The notes under the pieces: generated by a model
Databases searched by the model: none
What the model saw: only the letters and a program-made list of their open reading frames with translations
What the model was told of the DNA's origin: nothing
NCBI GenBank assembly: GCA_949358305.1
Contig: OX442314.1
Coordinates: forward strand, 14,873,060 to 14,937,059
Reading direction: 5' to 3'
Source of the DNA: Strigamia acuminata
Taxonomy: Eukaryota; Arthropoda; Chilopoda; Geophilomorpha; Linotaeniidae
Length of the DNA stretch: 64,000 nucleotides
Translations under genes and position numbers: made by a program
Part shown: piece after piece, positions 1 to 13,900 of the stretch
Layout of the letters: the number at the start of each line of letters is the position of its first letter
How positions within the stretch are numbered: position 1 is the first letter of the stretch

Positions 1-39
1 GTGGCGCCATCCGGCCGAAACGGTGCAAAATGACGTTAT

Positions 40-272
40 TTTGCGGACAAATGGCGGACAACTGACATTCCGCATTTACATTTTTGGTGAACGTTATAAC
101 TATAGTTCAATTTTATTTATCGTTTGATTTAAAAAATAATATCTAAAATACAATAAATAATTTTCAGGCATTATTTTTTAATCAAACGTTAAATAAAATT
201 AAACTATAGTGATAACGTCCGCCAAAAATGCATATGTGGATGTCAGTTGTCTGCCATTTGCCCGCAAAAGTT
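40..272. mobile_element. Foldback/MITE element with ~100-base inverted arms
   Basis: The left arm (about 40-140) and right arm (about 170-272) are imperfect reverse complements over their whole length. For example TTTTGCGGACAAATGGCGGA on the left matches the reverse complement of the right arm near 250-270 with a few changes, and AACTATAGTTCAATTTTATT matches near 190-215. The loop is only ~30 bases. No coding capacity. The outer ends are diverged and I cannot define a target duplication; the left end may approach the window edge. Confidence 0.75.
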
Positions 273-1470
273 CTAACAATGCGGGACAACTTAGATTTAA
301 AAAAAATGGCGGATGTGAAGTCCTGCACTGATCGTCCTAGGTTACAATGGGGGAATTTTGATTATCATTTACTTGTAAAACCCAAAAACTAAACAATAAA
401 CAAAGACAAAAACAGAACAATCCCATACGCAAGCGTTATATCTTCCGTTTTCGCTGTTTATAGCAGAAACGCCAAAAACCACATACGGTAAACAGAAACT
501 TTGGACGCATCTAATGTATTTGCATTGCTTTTTCAGTTGGATGATATTATATTATATGATGATCCACATTTAGAAAATAGAGACATGCTTCGTGTTTGTA
601 TTTGTAATATTTATGTCGGGCTTACTGGTCACACCCCAAACATTGCTACCATTTGCCAATAATAACTTTAAGTCACATTACAACACCATATTTGTTTTAT
701 TGCGAGACAAACGGAAACCCACATCCCAACGGACTTAAACCAAAACATCTCATAAATTATTTTTTCCCCTACTAATGTACATTCTATGAGACAACACAAC
801 ACATGCACGGTGCATTACGCGTTGTCTCCTCACTCACCCTCCCTCCCTCCACGTTCAACCCCACCCTTCTTATCAATTGGCAAAGTGTGGGGGCGGAGCT
901 CGATGAGAGGCGGAGTACTTTTCCAGAGCAGACGATCCATTAAATCTGTTTTCCTCCGGGAAGAGACAGAAAGGGGGGTATGGGGCCATGAGAAAAATTT
1001 CAATTAGCTACCGCCAGAGGAAAAAATATACTACGTTTCATATTACGCTCACTAGGGAGCGTGACTGCTCAGAGGTTAAAAGCGAGGTTAAGAGTATATG
1101 CCTAATTCAAACAAAGTTGACTGGAATCATTCAGTATCGGGCAAATAATGTTATCACGTATAATCGCGTGGAAAACAAATCTCATTTCTTAACTCTTTCT
1201 TCGTGTTGAATAAAATAGCGAGTAAGTCTTCTTATGAATAATAATAACAGCTTAGCTTCCCATCTTTAAAAATATCCCCATATAGAAAAAGCGAGTGCAG
1301 AAAATGGAGAAAAAAATTATCTTCCCCCCTCAAAACACAAAAATCGATATCGTAATTAAAAAGCCATCAAGAAAAGATCCTTTATGCATATTAAAAAAAA
1401 AGAAGAAAAACCCAGAAAATAAAGATGTTATTTTTATATTAAAAATTTTCTTAAACCATAAACTTACATT

Positions 1471-1585
1471 AGGCGCATCCATAAAGTCATTTAAAGTTGT
1501 TTATATTTTTTAAACCAGTCTTAACGTAAAATTTTCCATGTTAAAACATATAAACAAGTTTAAATGACTGTATATGAATGCGCCT
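1471..1585. mobile_element. Short hairpin MITE, AGGCGCAT ends, ATT duplication
   Basis: A 115-base near-palindrome. It begins AGGCGCATCCATAAAGTCAT and its right end, reverse complemented, reads AGGCGCATTCATATACAGTC. The arms stay similar through TTTAAA.TTGTTTATAT. The trinucleotide ATT flanks both ends (1468-1470 and 1586-1588), consistent with a 3-base target duplication. Related in its ends to the element at 55335-55679. Confidence 0.75.
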
Positions 1586-1881
1586 ATTCTTATTTTGAAA
1601 TATTTATTTTAAACTAGTCCGTTTGCTAATTTAATGGGTGGCATTTATTTCCACGGGATTTATTTCCACGAGATTCTACAGGAATCCACGAGATTTGCCT
1701 GTTGGGTTTTGTTATTTCATTTAAAAAAATTTTTTTTATCGTATAGGCTGCATAATTTAATAAAAATAACTTCTAGTCATAACTAAAAGACGAAACGATG
1801 TGATGTTTACACCGATAAATTAAATTCAAACCATTTCCAATGTGCTGAAAAACTCGCATGCAAAATAAAATTACAAATTAC

Positions 1882-1955
1882 CTTCCATTGCTAGCATTTT
1901 TCTCAATTCACGATTTAATAGTTCGTATCGCCTTTCCAGGTCCATTTCCTTCTCC
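1882..1955 (-). CDS. EHBP1: EHBP1 exon: second bMERB core exon, last visible
   Basis: A 74-base exon with acceptor TTCTTTTTAG and donor GGAAG/GTAATT. One base completes a leucine, then 24 codons read [20 protein letters not shown] and LAME, leaving in phase 1. In the family this is followed by (D/E)WQKTE and a final helix; those codons were not found between 1 and 1881, so the gene continues left of the window. Confidence 0.96.
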
Positions 1956-4900
1956 CTAAAAAGAATAAAATAAAAAAAAATCGTTAAACTTATTTACTTA
2001 AGTTACATTTCGTAAAACCAGAATTTTTTTTAAAAGGACCGATTGTGAATAGGGGGTCCACTAATCCCAGGTCCAGTTTCGTGCTCATGATCGTCCATCT
2101 ATCAAAGGTCACAGAAATGGTATAACGAGGCAAACACACTATACTCCATTTAATTCAAGTGCAAAGGGCTTAACTCAAGCAAAAATACAAATAAAAATCC
2201 CAGTATAATCTGAGAAAACAAAGCGCGAAAAAAAGCACAGAGAAAACTTCAATCTCAACCACATACCCATCATCTCCCATCGAAAAATTTCCAGATTAGA
2301 ATATAATATGTCATCACACCCTAAAGGGCAACTCTTATCCTCGAACTCGACCAAATACTCAAATAAAAGAAGGGCGATGATCAAATGTGTAAGCCAGCCA
2401 CACGCAACACTTTGCCATGTATGGGTCTTTAGAGGATTCATCCTCTGTTTACCCAAAACATCATCCCTCATCCAAATGGCTTTAGGCCAATTGTCACTCT
2501 TCAATCCTCCTCAATCCACAAAGTAATTTGCCAATTTTCCTCTCAACTTGCCCTCCTCCCCAATTCGTTAGACAAACAATCAAAAATGGCCACCCTCAAC
2601 CTCAAAGAAAGCCACTATAGGTGTTTAAAAATCCAATTTTATTATTCCCGCGCTTTAAACTGCTATTTATCAATTGTTTATCGAGTGTTTTTGGGAAACC
2701 GTCCACCTAATCCCCGGTTCAATACGAGAAACGGGGCGAAAAAGGACACCAATGCACCTCCACACCTGGATTTGTATCCATTCAGTCAAATATGTTGTCA
2801 GCACCATGATATCTGCCAATCACGCACATTCACTTAGTGACAAGTTGGCAATGAGAAAAGCCAATTCTCTTCGAGATACAACAAAATGAATGGCAACCGA
2901 GCCACACAAGCGCAGGGGCCCTCGGTTGGAAGTCCCCTTGGCTCCCCATTACAATCTCCACAGAAAAGACAGGTGGGGTGGGCACACCAAACGCCACTCT
3001 GCTTTCTCTTTCTTTTCTCTCTATACACCCATAATATGCAGGAAAAACGCGCCCACAATTGTCATCAAAACGCTCGCTGAATTTAACTCTTACTTTATAA
3101 ACTCGTATATTTCTGCTTGCATTCAAGAAGAAATTATCAGCGCAAAGTGCAGAAAAAATAAAGAAACTAAAATTAATTTATCGCGGAAGCTCATTTTATT
3201 TCTACGACGCTTCGTAAACCAATTGCGGTTGTTTTTCCAACGTGTTATCATTAAATACCGGTACTTAGAGCGTTTTTCGAACGCAGCCAGTGTGCAATTA
3301 CTAAGTCAAATCACATTTATGCATGTCAAGCACCAAATGTGGGAAGGAACAGCAGGAGTTGGAGCAAGTTGAGGGGAAAAGTTGCTGCTTCATGGCAAAT
3401 TAGGGCACCACATGGGTGCGCTTTTGGGGCCCGACTTTTGTAGACGAACCCTACGTGTTTTGACAAGTTCATTGGTGAAATGCCTCCCTCTCCCTTATGC
3501 CAATCTTCTCCAAGACAACGGTCTCCTTCTTTCCCTTCCTTCCTCGACACAATATAAAAAAGGGGTGAGGCCTCCAACCGATCACATGACCCACATTCTC
3601 CAAACTTTTAAACTATTTCTCTTTTAAAATAATATCAATACTAAAAATATCTACTCGTCGTGGAGACTATAGAAAAACGAGTGCATTTTGGTGTCAAAGG
3701 ATTGTACTTGGGTCGCGCGGCGCTGCTGTGGCGCGTGCAATCAGGGTGCGGGTGTAAAGAGCGGGAGAAAGAGGACACGCAGCACGGATTTAGCGTTCGT
3801 CTCATCCGGCTTGGGCTTCGAGGCATTGGGGCCGAGAGATTAGCGTTGCCATTTCGTATGACGTGATGCCTCACCCCAAAGTTCCATTAGCATCCACGCG
3901 CTGTCTGCGGGGGAACACGAGCAATCAAAACATTTACAAATTAAATCTGAACCGCAATGGAAATCTAACAACTTTTCTCTGCTTTATTTATTACTTATTT
4001 AACATAGATTTTCCTTCCCTTCCTTTTGCTTTTCTTTTAACATTTCGAATAGAACGAGAGAAAGATAGAAATAGAGATAGAGAAATAGAGAGAGAGAGAA
4101 AGAGAAAAAAAAAGTGATATTATTTTTTGAAGTTTGAACAAACTGAAAAAGGCCATTCCCATCATCAACAAAAAGATCAATCCCCATGGCAACCATGTAA
4201 CATCCAAAAAAACAACAACAAAGAAATATCAACAACGTAAAAGCAAATAAAATGAAAAAAAAATAAAATAAAAAACATTTAAAAAAAAAATAGCATTTTT
4301 AAAACTCATTTTCATTCATATAAATAATTAATTACTTGAACTAACAAAATGTTAAATTTAAAGAAAGAATAAATCAAAACGAATGAAAACTCAACGAAGC
4401 GACAAATCTATCATGTTCCTGCACTGACGAGGAATGTAGGAAACATGAGTCCCCCGCTTCTCAGTTATGCCTTCTGCTTGGTTGCATCTCTCGCCCTCGA
4501 CTGGACTGCGCACTGTAATCCCCATACATCGGTGGGTTTTGGGAAATTAATTCCAATAATCCCGTAGCGCAAAGAGACTGAAAAAAGACCCCCTCCATCA
4601 GCTTGTCACCCTCGAATCATCACTACATGTGGCAATCATGTGAAAAAAAAAATTCAAATGTAAAAAATTTTTAAAAAATAAAAGAAATTCTTCTACCAAA
4701 ATGTGTGTAAACCTTTTCTATATCATAACCAGATTCTCCAACTTCAAAATCCAAGTGGCATCTACCACTTCTACGTCGCTGAATTGAGTCGCAACAGGTG
4801 AGATTAGGAAATTGATGAAAAATTAATTAATAGACATTCAATTTGCAGTACTCTCTTTTTCAATCCCCTTTTACAAAAGAGTAACAGCTGGGAGCACATG

Positions 4901-7900
4901 AGGCTCTCATCTTACTGGGGGCTTAATTATGGCGTAATCCAGCACGGAATACGCATCATGAAAAATATATTACGTGTAGCCAGCCGTGGGGATTAGCGGT
5001 TACTCAAGAAGATTACAACGCACACAAGACAGCGGCAAAGAGCGCACATTTGCTTCTCTTTGGTTCCTTCCTCCCACACCTTCAAAACTGGTTATTCTCA
5101 TTAATAATTTGTAAATTACCGCAAGGTCCATGGATTTGTATCATAAATAATCAGCACCGTTATTTATGCGTGGTTGCAAAAAAATTCGATTCAAGGTTCA
5201 AATTTGCGCCGCCAGAGCGAACCACTGGCTGACAACACGTTCAATAAAAAGTTTAAATGGGGAAATTTTTCGCGAAAATAACAACAAAAATATGTGAAGA
5301 GAAAAATCAAATTATGTGCGAGAATTACTTACAAAATATTGAGCTGCATATGCCTACGAATGAGCGCATTTCTTTTATCTAACAAGGTGAACCAAACTTC
5401 AGTAAGTTGCTCCTCTTCATCTTCGTTGGTCCCTAAACGATAATTAAGACAGTCATTTAAACTTTCTCTAACGTGATATCTCGAAAATCTAAAGCTCTTG
5501 CGTTACAATTACAAGTGAACAAACCCGGAACAAACGGGCGACGAAACCACTACCGCCATCTATCGGCAGTTTTATGTACTGTTCCTTGATAAATTATTTA
5601 CCTGTTTCAATCACTTTCCTCAAGATTTTCTCCAACTCTTTAGCTTCTTCGTCAATTTGAGTCTGTTCAATTTCCAAGGCTTCAAGTTCTTGTTGGACAT
5701 ACGAAGAACTTTTTTGAGGAGACTTAAATAAAACATTCGAAGATAAAAATTCAAATCTCATCATTTGCTACGGCGAAAGCAACTCACTATTCTGTCGACT
5801 CCTTCTGGAAAATATTTGTCCGATGGTGTTGATGGAGGCGTTGGATTAATTTGAGCTGACGAATGCAAATCTAGAAATAAATCATACAACACAATTAAAA
5901 TCGTTATATTTTCTTTCGCGTCTCGAGTTTGTACCTTTATCGGGTGACATTTCTTTGACGTATGATTTAAAGGACTCCAACACAGTTGAATGAAGAGAGT
6001 TCAAAGTTTCTCGCATCGGCGGCGATGCTTTTCCATTCCTTTCATTGACTAGACTTCTATGACCGACATCCTACAATAATCAGTTATTGCAATTAAATTC
6101 AATGGTTTTGTTATTTATTATTATTATACCCGATTATTTTTGTTGATGTCGATCGAGGAATTGAGTATAGGTTTTGTATTAGAATTGATTTGCGAGTCTC
6201 CGAGGGAGTTAGATGAATTGTTTCCATTTTCTTGCGTTCCACTTGAATCTGCAATAATTAAAGCAATTAAAACATCACTGATACAATTATCCCGTTAATT
6301 AATTAATAAACGTATATTTTCGTAGACATCAAGTAGAATTATTTACAATAAGCCAAACAAACGTCACCAAAGAAAACTATTTTAGTTGTACATGCAAAAT
6401 ACCAACACCGAAAACAATATATGCATGCTCACCATATTTCTTGATAAAGTGGTAAAAATTGAATTTTTTAATTCCTAAAAAAAATAAAAATAAACACAAA
6501 AAAATATAGAACTCAACAAACTTAGAAACTAAATTATAAATACATAATTAATAAATTAAGCAAAATGTTTTGCCATGCAAAAAATTAAACAAATTCCACG
6601 CCAATCCAAACAGTAAATACATTTCAACAAGTTTATACCTGAGACCGTAAGAGAACTCTGTTTACGTAAAACACTGACAGGTGAAATTGGTGAGGAAGGT
6701 GTAGGTGTTCCTGAATTGGACGTGGTAGATCCATTGGATCCTTGCTTAGTTCCTTGACAAGCTTCAGCTATCATCTTTCTTGCCCTTTCACGTAACTGTT
6801 TCTGTCTTGCCTCTTCTTCCTACAAAAACAAACGTCCGTTTTAATTCCAATGTCATTGCATCGCGTAAAATTCTACAAACCTCGCTCAATTGACGCACAG
6901 GTTCACTTTTCAAGCTACCCCGCTTTGTCTGGTTGAGCAATTGCCTCGCCCTTTCCTTCAATTCTTCGTGCCTTGAAAGCGATCTCTAAAAATAAATAAA
7001 CAAAACAAAAAAGCACATTCAATAAACGGAATTATTTAAAAATAAAATAAAATAAAATAAATAAAATAAATAAAACAAATAAACAAAAACTAATACTTAA
7101 TTAGTAAATGTTACAACTAAAAAAAAAGATATTTGTGACGTATTATAAAAAGGGACATAAGCAACTAAATTTAATTCAATATTAATGTTAGTAATTAATT
7201 TAAAAAAAAAAAAAAAAAAAATTGCTCATGATTTAGTGCACCCACCCTGGGCACCTCATGAGATGGTGATTGACTATCCCTGCGAAGTTGTTTAGTAGGG
7301 GATATATCAATTATTCCTAGCACCTCGTCAGGAGTCGATTCCAGGCTGTCGTACAACATTTCGGACGACAAACGTCGCAAACCTCTGTTGTTGTCCAATT
7401 CTTCGTCGACGCCTTCTTTGGGAATTGGCGAGGACGGTCTGTCTTTTCGTCTCCTTTTCGTCGACTCGCGCACATCAGAATGCCGAATTAAATCTTTCGA
7501 TTCGTCCGGAGTCTGAGGCGAGTTACTCCTGTCATTCAAATTTTCCGACCCATTAAACGTTTCTCCTTCTTCGTCACTGTCAGAGTCAAATGGATTCATC
7601 AACTGATTGCGAGTCATGAGCAATGGCTTTTCAGTAGACGGATTCGATTTTCCCTCGCTCTCAGTCGGCGTCTGGCTCTCTTGGCGACCGATGCGCTCTT
7701 TAGTCGGTGACAGAGATTTGCCCAGTCGCATAATTTCACTCGTCAAAGTCTTCCCGACGGGACTTTTCTCCTTAGTGGTCAAAGGCGCCGGCCCTTTCTT
7801 CTTTCCCTTAAATCCTTTGTCGCTGTTTACACTTCCACTTTCCGATTCACTATCAACCAAGCTGCTTTTCCGCTCCGGTTCTATGTTGTTATTATTACAA

Positions 7901-10900
7901 ACAGACCAAGTTGACTCGTCCGAACTGTTCTTCCGGCTGTCGTTCGTGTAAAGTCGCTGGTTGCGTCTGTTGATAGACTCCTCTCTAGACAGAGCCGTCC
8001 ATAAGTTATTTGTTTCGGGATCCCCTCCGTCCTCGTGTCGCCGCAACATGTAGATAGAATCCTCGGTGGATTTCTTACTCAAGTGCTGCACCTCCAACTC
8101 CTGATTGGTGAAATAGGCGCGCAGTTGATACAGATAGGTCATCACGGCCAACTTATCTGGCACGGTCATCAGAACCATGTCTGCAGGTTCTATCAGTTTC
8201 GGAATTCCCAAACGGGCTGCAGCATCAAAAGCCTATTGGAAAAAGACAAAAATAAAACGTGTCAATAAAAATTGAGAATCAATATTTACATTTTTAAACA
8301 CACATACCTTTGTACAATTTACAATGATATCACTAGCATTCAAGGAAAGATAATCACTGAAAAAGATAGATTTTTTTTTAAAACTAATTAATTAAGTTTG
8401 CTCACAATAGGAATCAAAAAAATTAAAATTAAAAGAAATAATAATGAAAACGGAAGGAATTCACAAATATAATAAATCATAACGAGTCAATTAGTTATCT
8501 CGACGTCAACGAATGGCACGCAATCATCTGTCACAATGGCCACGGCGCTCAGCGAGCACTCAAGAGTTCCTTTGCATCAGATTATTCTCAACAGAAGCCT
8601 TTTGGCTTTTGGCGGAATGTTATCAATTAAATTTCTGCTCTGCCGCCATCTCACGTAATGTAAATTGATAGAAACAAGTAGTGTCTGCCCGGATAATTAG
8701 TGTTTTCGGAGACGACCGAGAATTAGCGAAAATGCAATTATAATTCTCCAGTGAAATACCCAACCATTCTAGTAATTGTCCTGTCTACGACATACACTTG
8801 CCTTTCCCCGTTCAATTTAAATGCCTCACTCAGTCTTAGTAATGACTCCCATCGCAAATTAAAATACAAATTCAAAAAACTTTTCCGTAACGAAAAAAAA
8901 ATCATTTAATGAATTAAGCCTCGAAACGTGACGCTATAATTTACAAGTGTTTCCTTCGAACAAACACCGAACTTCTGAAATTTCACGTTTAATGGCAGTT
9001 AGGCATTGCATTTCACTTCTCTCAACACTCATCATCGTGCTGCTGTTTTCCCCATCAACTTATCGATGCCGTCCAATTGCTCAGGGAGTCGTTTAGATGA
9101 AACAACGCTACTTGTGCCTCAAATCCGACCCACACAAATTCGCATCTTTTCCTGCAGGCCAACACACGATAGACTTGGGGATAAATTAAGATGGGGAAAC
9201 GATACGCTAAATGGTGCCAACTTGCCGCAAATGGACTCCAGGGTGCCGTATTCATATTCAACCGCAACATCGGATAGCAAAGTGCGGTAGAGAAAAGCTC
9301 GGTGAAGTGAAAAGAAGGACTGAGAAAGAGAGAGCGAAAGAGAGAGAAGGGAGAAAATAAAAGTAGTGGGTGTGTGTGGTGTTTTATGTACTCCACAGCC
9401 AAACTCCCTCGGAGCACTTAATCTTACTTGTTAGAAAAAGGTAATGTTGCTCGCGCATCTCAAGCCAATGATGTTATAAAGTGGACGATTATTCATCAAA
9501 TTAAGGGATAATAAAATTCACAAACTTTAAAAACAACACCACGTCATTGCCTTATTCTCACATAATGTTGCAAAAAGTCTGGTTCACAGTAAATAATTCC
9601 CAAACTGTTTCAGATGTTGATTTAGCAAAATGATTGTCAGGGTAGTATTTTGGGGGAAATCCAATTATGACATCAAAATTGACCTCAGAGGTCATCTTCA
9701 AGTTCATCCATATTGTAACTCGAGAACCATGACAGATAGAGAAAAAAAGTGAATTAGAAAGTTGTAAAGCACCATCCAATCAGTCTATAACTGTTTTTAA
9801 AAAATTATCTCTTGCTGAAAAGTTTTGAGAAAAAAGGTGTAAAACGTTAGTCTACTCAGTAACGTTACTGTGAACCAGACTTTTTGTCCACCCTGTATAT
9901 ATAAAAAAATAAATCGAAACTTTAGAATTTTTTTTGCCTCTTCAGACGTAAGAAAAAAAATTTAAGAGGCAATTTTTAACTAGATTGATGGCTTGGCTTG
10001 CAACGAGACGGGAATTGTGAAGTGAGAATGAAATGCCACATGCATAGAAATACACAAAACATCCACCAAACCAATACATTATTTTATGTAGTGACAAAAA
10101 AAAAGAAGAACAAATAGACTTCCATTTATCATCAAGGATAAGCGAAAAAAGAGGACAAATAAGAAATAAGCCGTCTCAAAACACATCCAGTCTGATTGTA
10201 AACCAATGCAACGAATCTACATATAAAAAAGGAAAACCCAAAACCTCATCGAGCAATAAGAAAATGACTTCTTCCCCATGTTGATCCTCTAGGGAAAGGT
10301 AAGGTTTAAATCTGCGGAGATGTCAAATCCCTGGAAATTTAGAGAAGATGACGGCGCATCCGTAATAAGGAACTCGAACCTCTCTCCGATTCGTCTTAAG
10401 TGGCTCTTTTTAAAGTAAGGTGAGGTTACTTTTTTGTAAAAAAGCTCCTGCTCACCCGAGCAGAACTGATTTTCTTCCATCCTATATATGCCTGCGTTTT
10501 CATTACATCAAGGACTGATCAAATTTACCTATTTTCACCACTTTCCGCTATTCTCTGATCAATTATTTCGACTAGTTTCATTCCATTTTTAGCAATATAA
10601 AATTAAATTAAAGATTTATAAGGGCTTCTCACCTTTAATTATGCATACTTACATGAGATCGGGTCTAAAAAAATGTATTACAGCAGCGAAAGCAAGTCCA
10701 TCACGCCACGATGTGGTCATATTGGTAACATTGACCCCGCGATATCCTTTGGTCACTTCCTTGCACCATGCTAGGAGATCCTGACTAGGAGTCATGGCTT
10801 TAAGCCACTGGTAAATTTCTGCTGACTAAAAATAAAAAAAATAAAATTATAATTAAAAAATGACAATAAATTGGATCTTAAATTACCACCAAACACTATT

Positions 10901-13900
10901 AAAAAGCGATAAATTTGAGACAAATTGCTACTAATGTAATTTCTTAAAGCAGTAAGCAAATTGCAGGTACAGTAGATTGAGTTGTTGGCAAATAATAGGA
11001 GTTGATGTTAGGCAAATGCGTGTTTAACTGTCTTTAATGGGATAAAATAGTGGGTCGTTAAAAATGAGATTTCCACTTTTTATTGCTGCGTTTCAATCCC
11101 CAATTTCTTTTTTTATTTCCCTGCCTATACCTAACAGCAGTCGAGTAACTTTCTCAAAGAAACCAGAGACTACACAATGCAGAGTAATGCAGAAAAGACC
11201 CCCAACGTGGTAAAAGGTCCGTCCAATAAATGTAGATCTAACGTTACATAGGAAAGAAAAATGGCAATTTGATTCTCATTTCCACCCTATACAGACTACA
11301 GTCTCTTCTAAATCGTGGATTTATAGGCATAATTTTTAGATTCTAGTAAAAAAAAAAAAATTTCTGCTCTAGATATTTCTGGAATAAAAAAAATCAAACT
11401 GTCTAATTCAGATGGTACCAGCTGGAGAAACAGAAATAAATCAAGTCAAATACTACATGGGCAATGCAGCTTTAATTTCATTTTTCTTATTTTTCTTTTT
11501 ATTAGAAAAATTAAAGCTTATAAGCTTTATATTAAAAAATTAAATAAACGATGAAGTTAAAGGAATTTTATCAAAAGAACTCAGGTATGTCTGTTAGTTT
11601 ATTTCGACCTCAAAAATCAATTTTTGGCTTCAAACTTGCAAGCAAACAACACGTATCTGGTTCAATTTGCATTTTTGTTTTTAATAATTATTACCACAGA
11701 CCAACTATGAGAAAATTAAAAAACTAAAAGGTAATTTAGCCTTTAATTAAGAAAGTACTCAATATTTAACAGAAAGCCAATAACGAGCTCGTCCAGCATT
11801 AATGCTCGCCTAATAAAAACAAAACGCGAATACAATGTAAATGTTGTGAATGAACTTTGTATTTTCATACTTTTCTAAATCAGTTTCAGTTGTATAAAGA
11901 CGACGTGTATGGGAAAGGTTGCACATGTTCTGCGAAATTATCTCAGCAGACATGAAAATGTGTTAGACAATTTAAACATCCTCGCACCACTGTCTAATGA
12001 CAGTCCTTCGCGTCTCATTAAACAAATTGCAAAATGTTTTTATTTTTTTTTTAACTTTTAAATAATAAAAAATATATATTTTTTGACTTATTTTCGTCTT
12101 ATAATTAATATTAATGAGACTGACTCATTTTTTTCTTCTTACCTAATTTGCTCAATGTAAATCTGACCATTATTTCGTGTAATCCGTGCCGAAATGTCAA
12201 ACAAATGGTAATTGACATTCGATTATCATTTCGCTAGTTTAATTAATAAAAATCGGAGCATTGAAACTAACCGAAGGTGACACAGACAACGCCATCAGTT
12301 TCCATTTGTGCACGGTAAATTTCATTTTATAATATAAAATGCAAATTCGCATCTTCCGAATGAGTAAAATAACTGATTAACTGAAATTGAATCTGTTTTT
12401 AGACCATTGATCCAATAAATGTTACAAACTTGACATGATTAATTTAAAAAAATAAAATAAAAATTATAAACACATGTTCTTGATTGGCATTGAATTTTTC
12501 CTCCATTTTTCCTCCATTTTTTTTTTACTTTTCTGATGACAAAAAAAAAGATCTAATTTATCAGATAAGAGCTACATGGCAATTTATACACTATGTAACA
12601 AAAATTAATGGCATCGCTGGGGAAATCACTCTTCATTAATAAATGCCTATTTATGAGGAAATGATGAAAAGCTATCATTTTCTCAAACTTTAAGGCAAAG
12701 CGTTAGGGCAATAACTAAAGGGTATAAAAAGCCTAATAAAAATTATAACCTCGCTTAAAAAGTTTTTCTTTTTAAAAATTGAATTCTAGATAAAACAAAA
12801 TTGTAATCTTTCACGTCATGATGCTAATTTTTGTACCGATTACGCTTGAATTTTATTAATGACGTAATTAAAATTCTTTAAGACAAATTAAAAGTTGTGT
12901 GGAATTCACTCGAAATTTTTATCACAAAGAATAAAATATAATTAAAGCAATAAAAAAAAAATGCTGATAATATTCTCTTTTACCACGCAATAAAAAATGC
13001 TAAGCAGCAATCTGAGACTCATGTTTACAACACTGGGATTTCTAAACGAATGATCCAAAGTTTCTTTCCCATTACTTTGCTGTTTTTATTCATCTCAGGT
13101 AAAGCTGAATTCAGCAAAAAATAAAATACCATCCGCAATCCACATATTTCATTTCTATCCCCCGTTTTATTTCTTTATGGCCCCTCATATCGGGTTCTAT
13201 GAGCCATATAATTTTACGAAACAAAAAAATTGTTTTATTCAAAAAATTAATAGAATTAAAACACCGTAAAACATAAAAATTTGATGCTGCGAGAATGCTA
13301 GTAGATCGAAATTCATCTCATCCCATTAAATGTCAACTTGCACTTCCACTGATTGAAACTTGTCATGTGCGCATCGATTTTAGACCAATCTAAACATTCG
13401 ATTTCGGCCCGACTGAATCATTAATTCCATTATAAAAAAAAAAGATGCATGCGACTGACACGTGAGAAAACTAAGAAATGCAGTTGATGCATACCGGATT
13501 GAAATAGATGTGCTCTTGATTCCGCGTGATAAATAAGTACACTCCAGTTAGACAGCTGAGATGTGTCAGTTGTTCTGGTTTGGCAGAAAGAAATTTTTGC
13601 TGCGGTGACCTTTTATGAAATATTCACGCTCACTCGAGCGTGTAATTTTATTTTCCGCAGACAGGTGGAAAGTTTGCCACGTAGTGATAGATTTGAGACC
13701 AATGCAATGATGTACAACCAACAGCTATAACATCTTGTTTACATCGCATGGTAAACTCCCAATTGATTTCCGAAGTCTCTTCCCAGCAGATTCCCCTAAA
13801 CTTCACTTACAAAGTTTCCAGTGAAATATTTCAAAAAGCGAGTTAAAGTCCTTTGATTTTTACTCCACACATGAGAGGGACGACTCCTGTTCTAAATAGA

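Larger units (their letters stand above)
1..1881 (-). other. Intron of EHBP1 downstream of the last visible exon (partial)
   Basis: AT-rich intronic sequence with two hairpin-forming elements (about 40-272 and 1471-1585). A GC-richer patch at 820-1000 contains GAGACAAC/GTTGTCTC inverted arms around 787-822. No exon with the expected next bMERB codons was found here. Confidence 0.8.

Noticed and set aside
2890-3372. 160-codon plus-strand open frame
   Set aside because: Lies in an EHBP1 intron, has no family signature and a low-complexity basic composition, and no promoter or splice context.
10289-10480. Extra EHBP1 exon between the CH-domain exons
   Set aside because: The available sites (ATAG/GATGG and TCGG/GTGAGC) give 26 bases, which breaks the frame, and the CH domain is complete without it.
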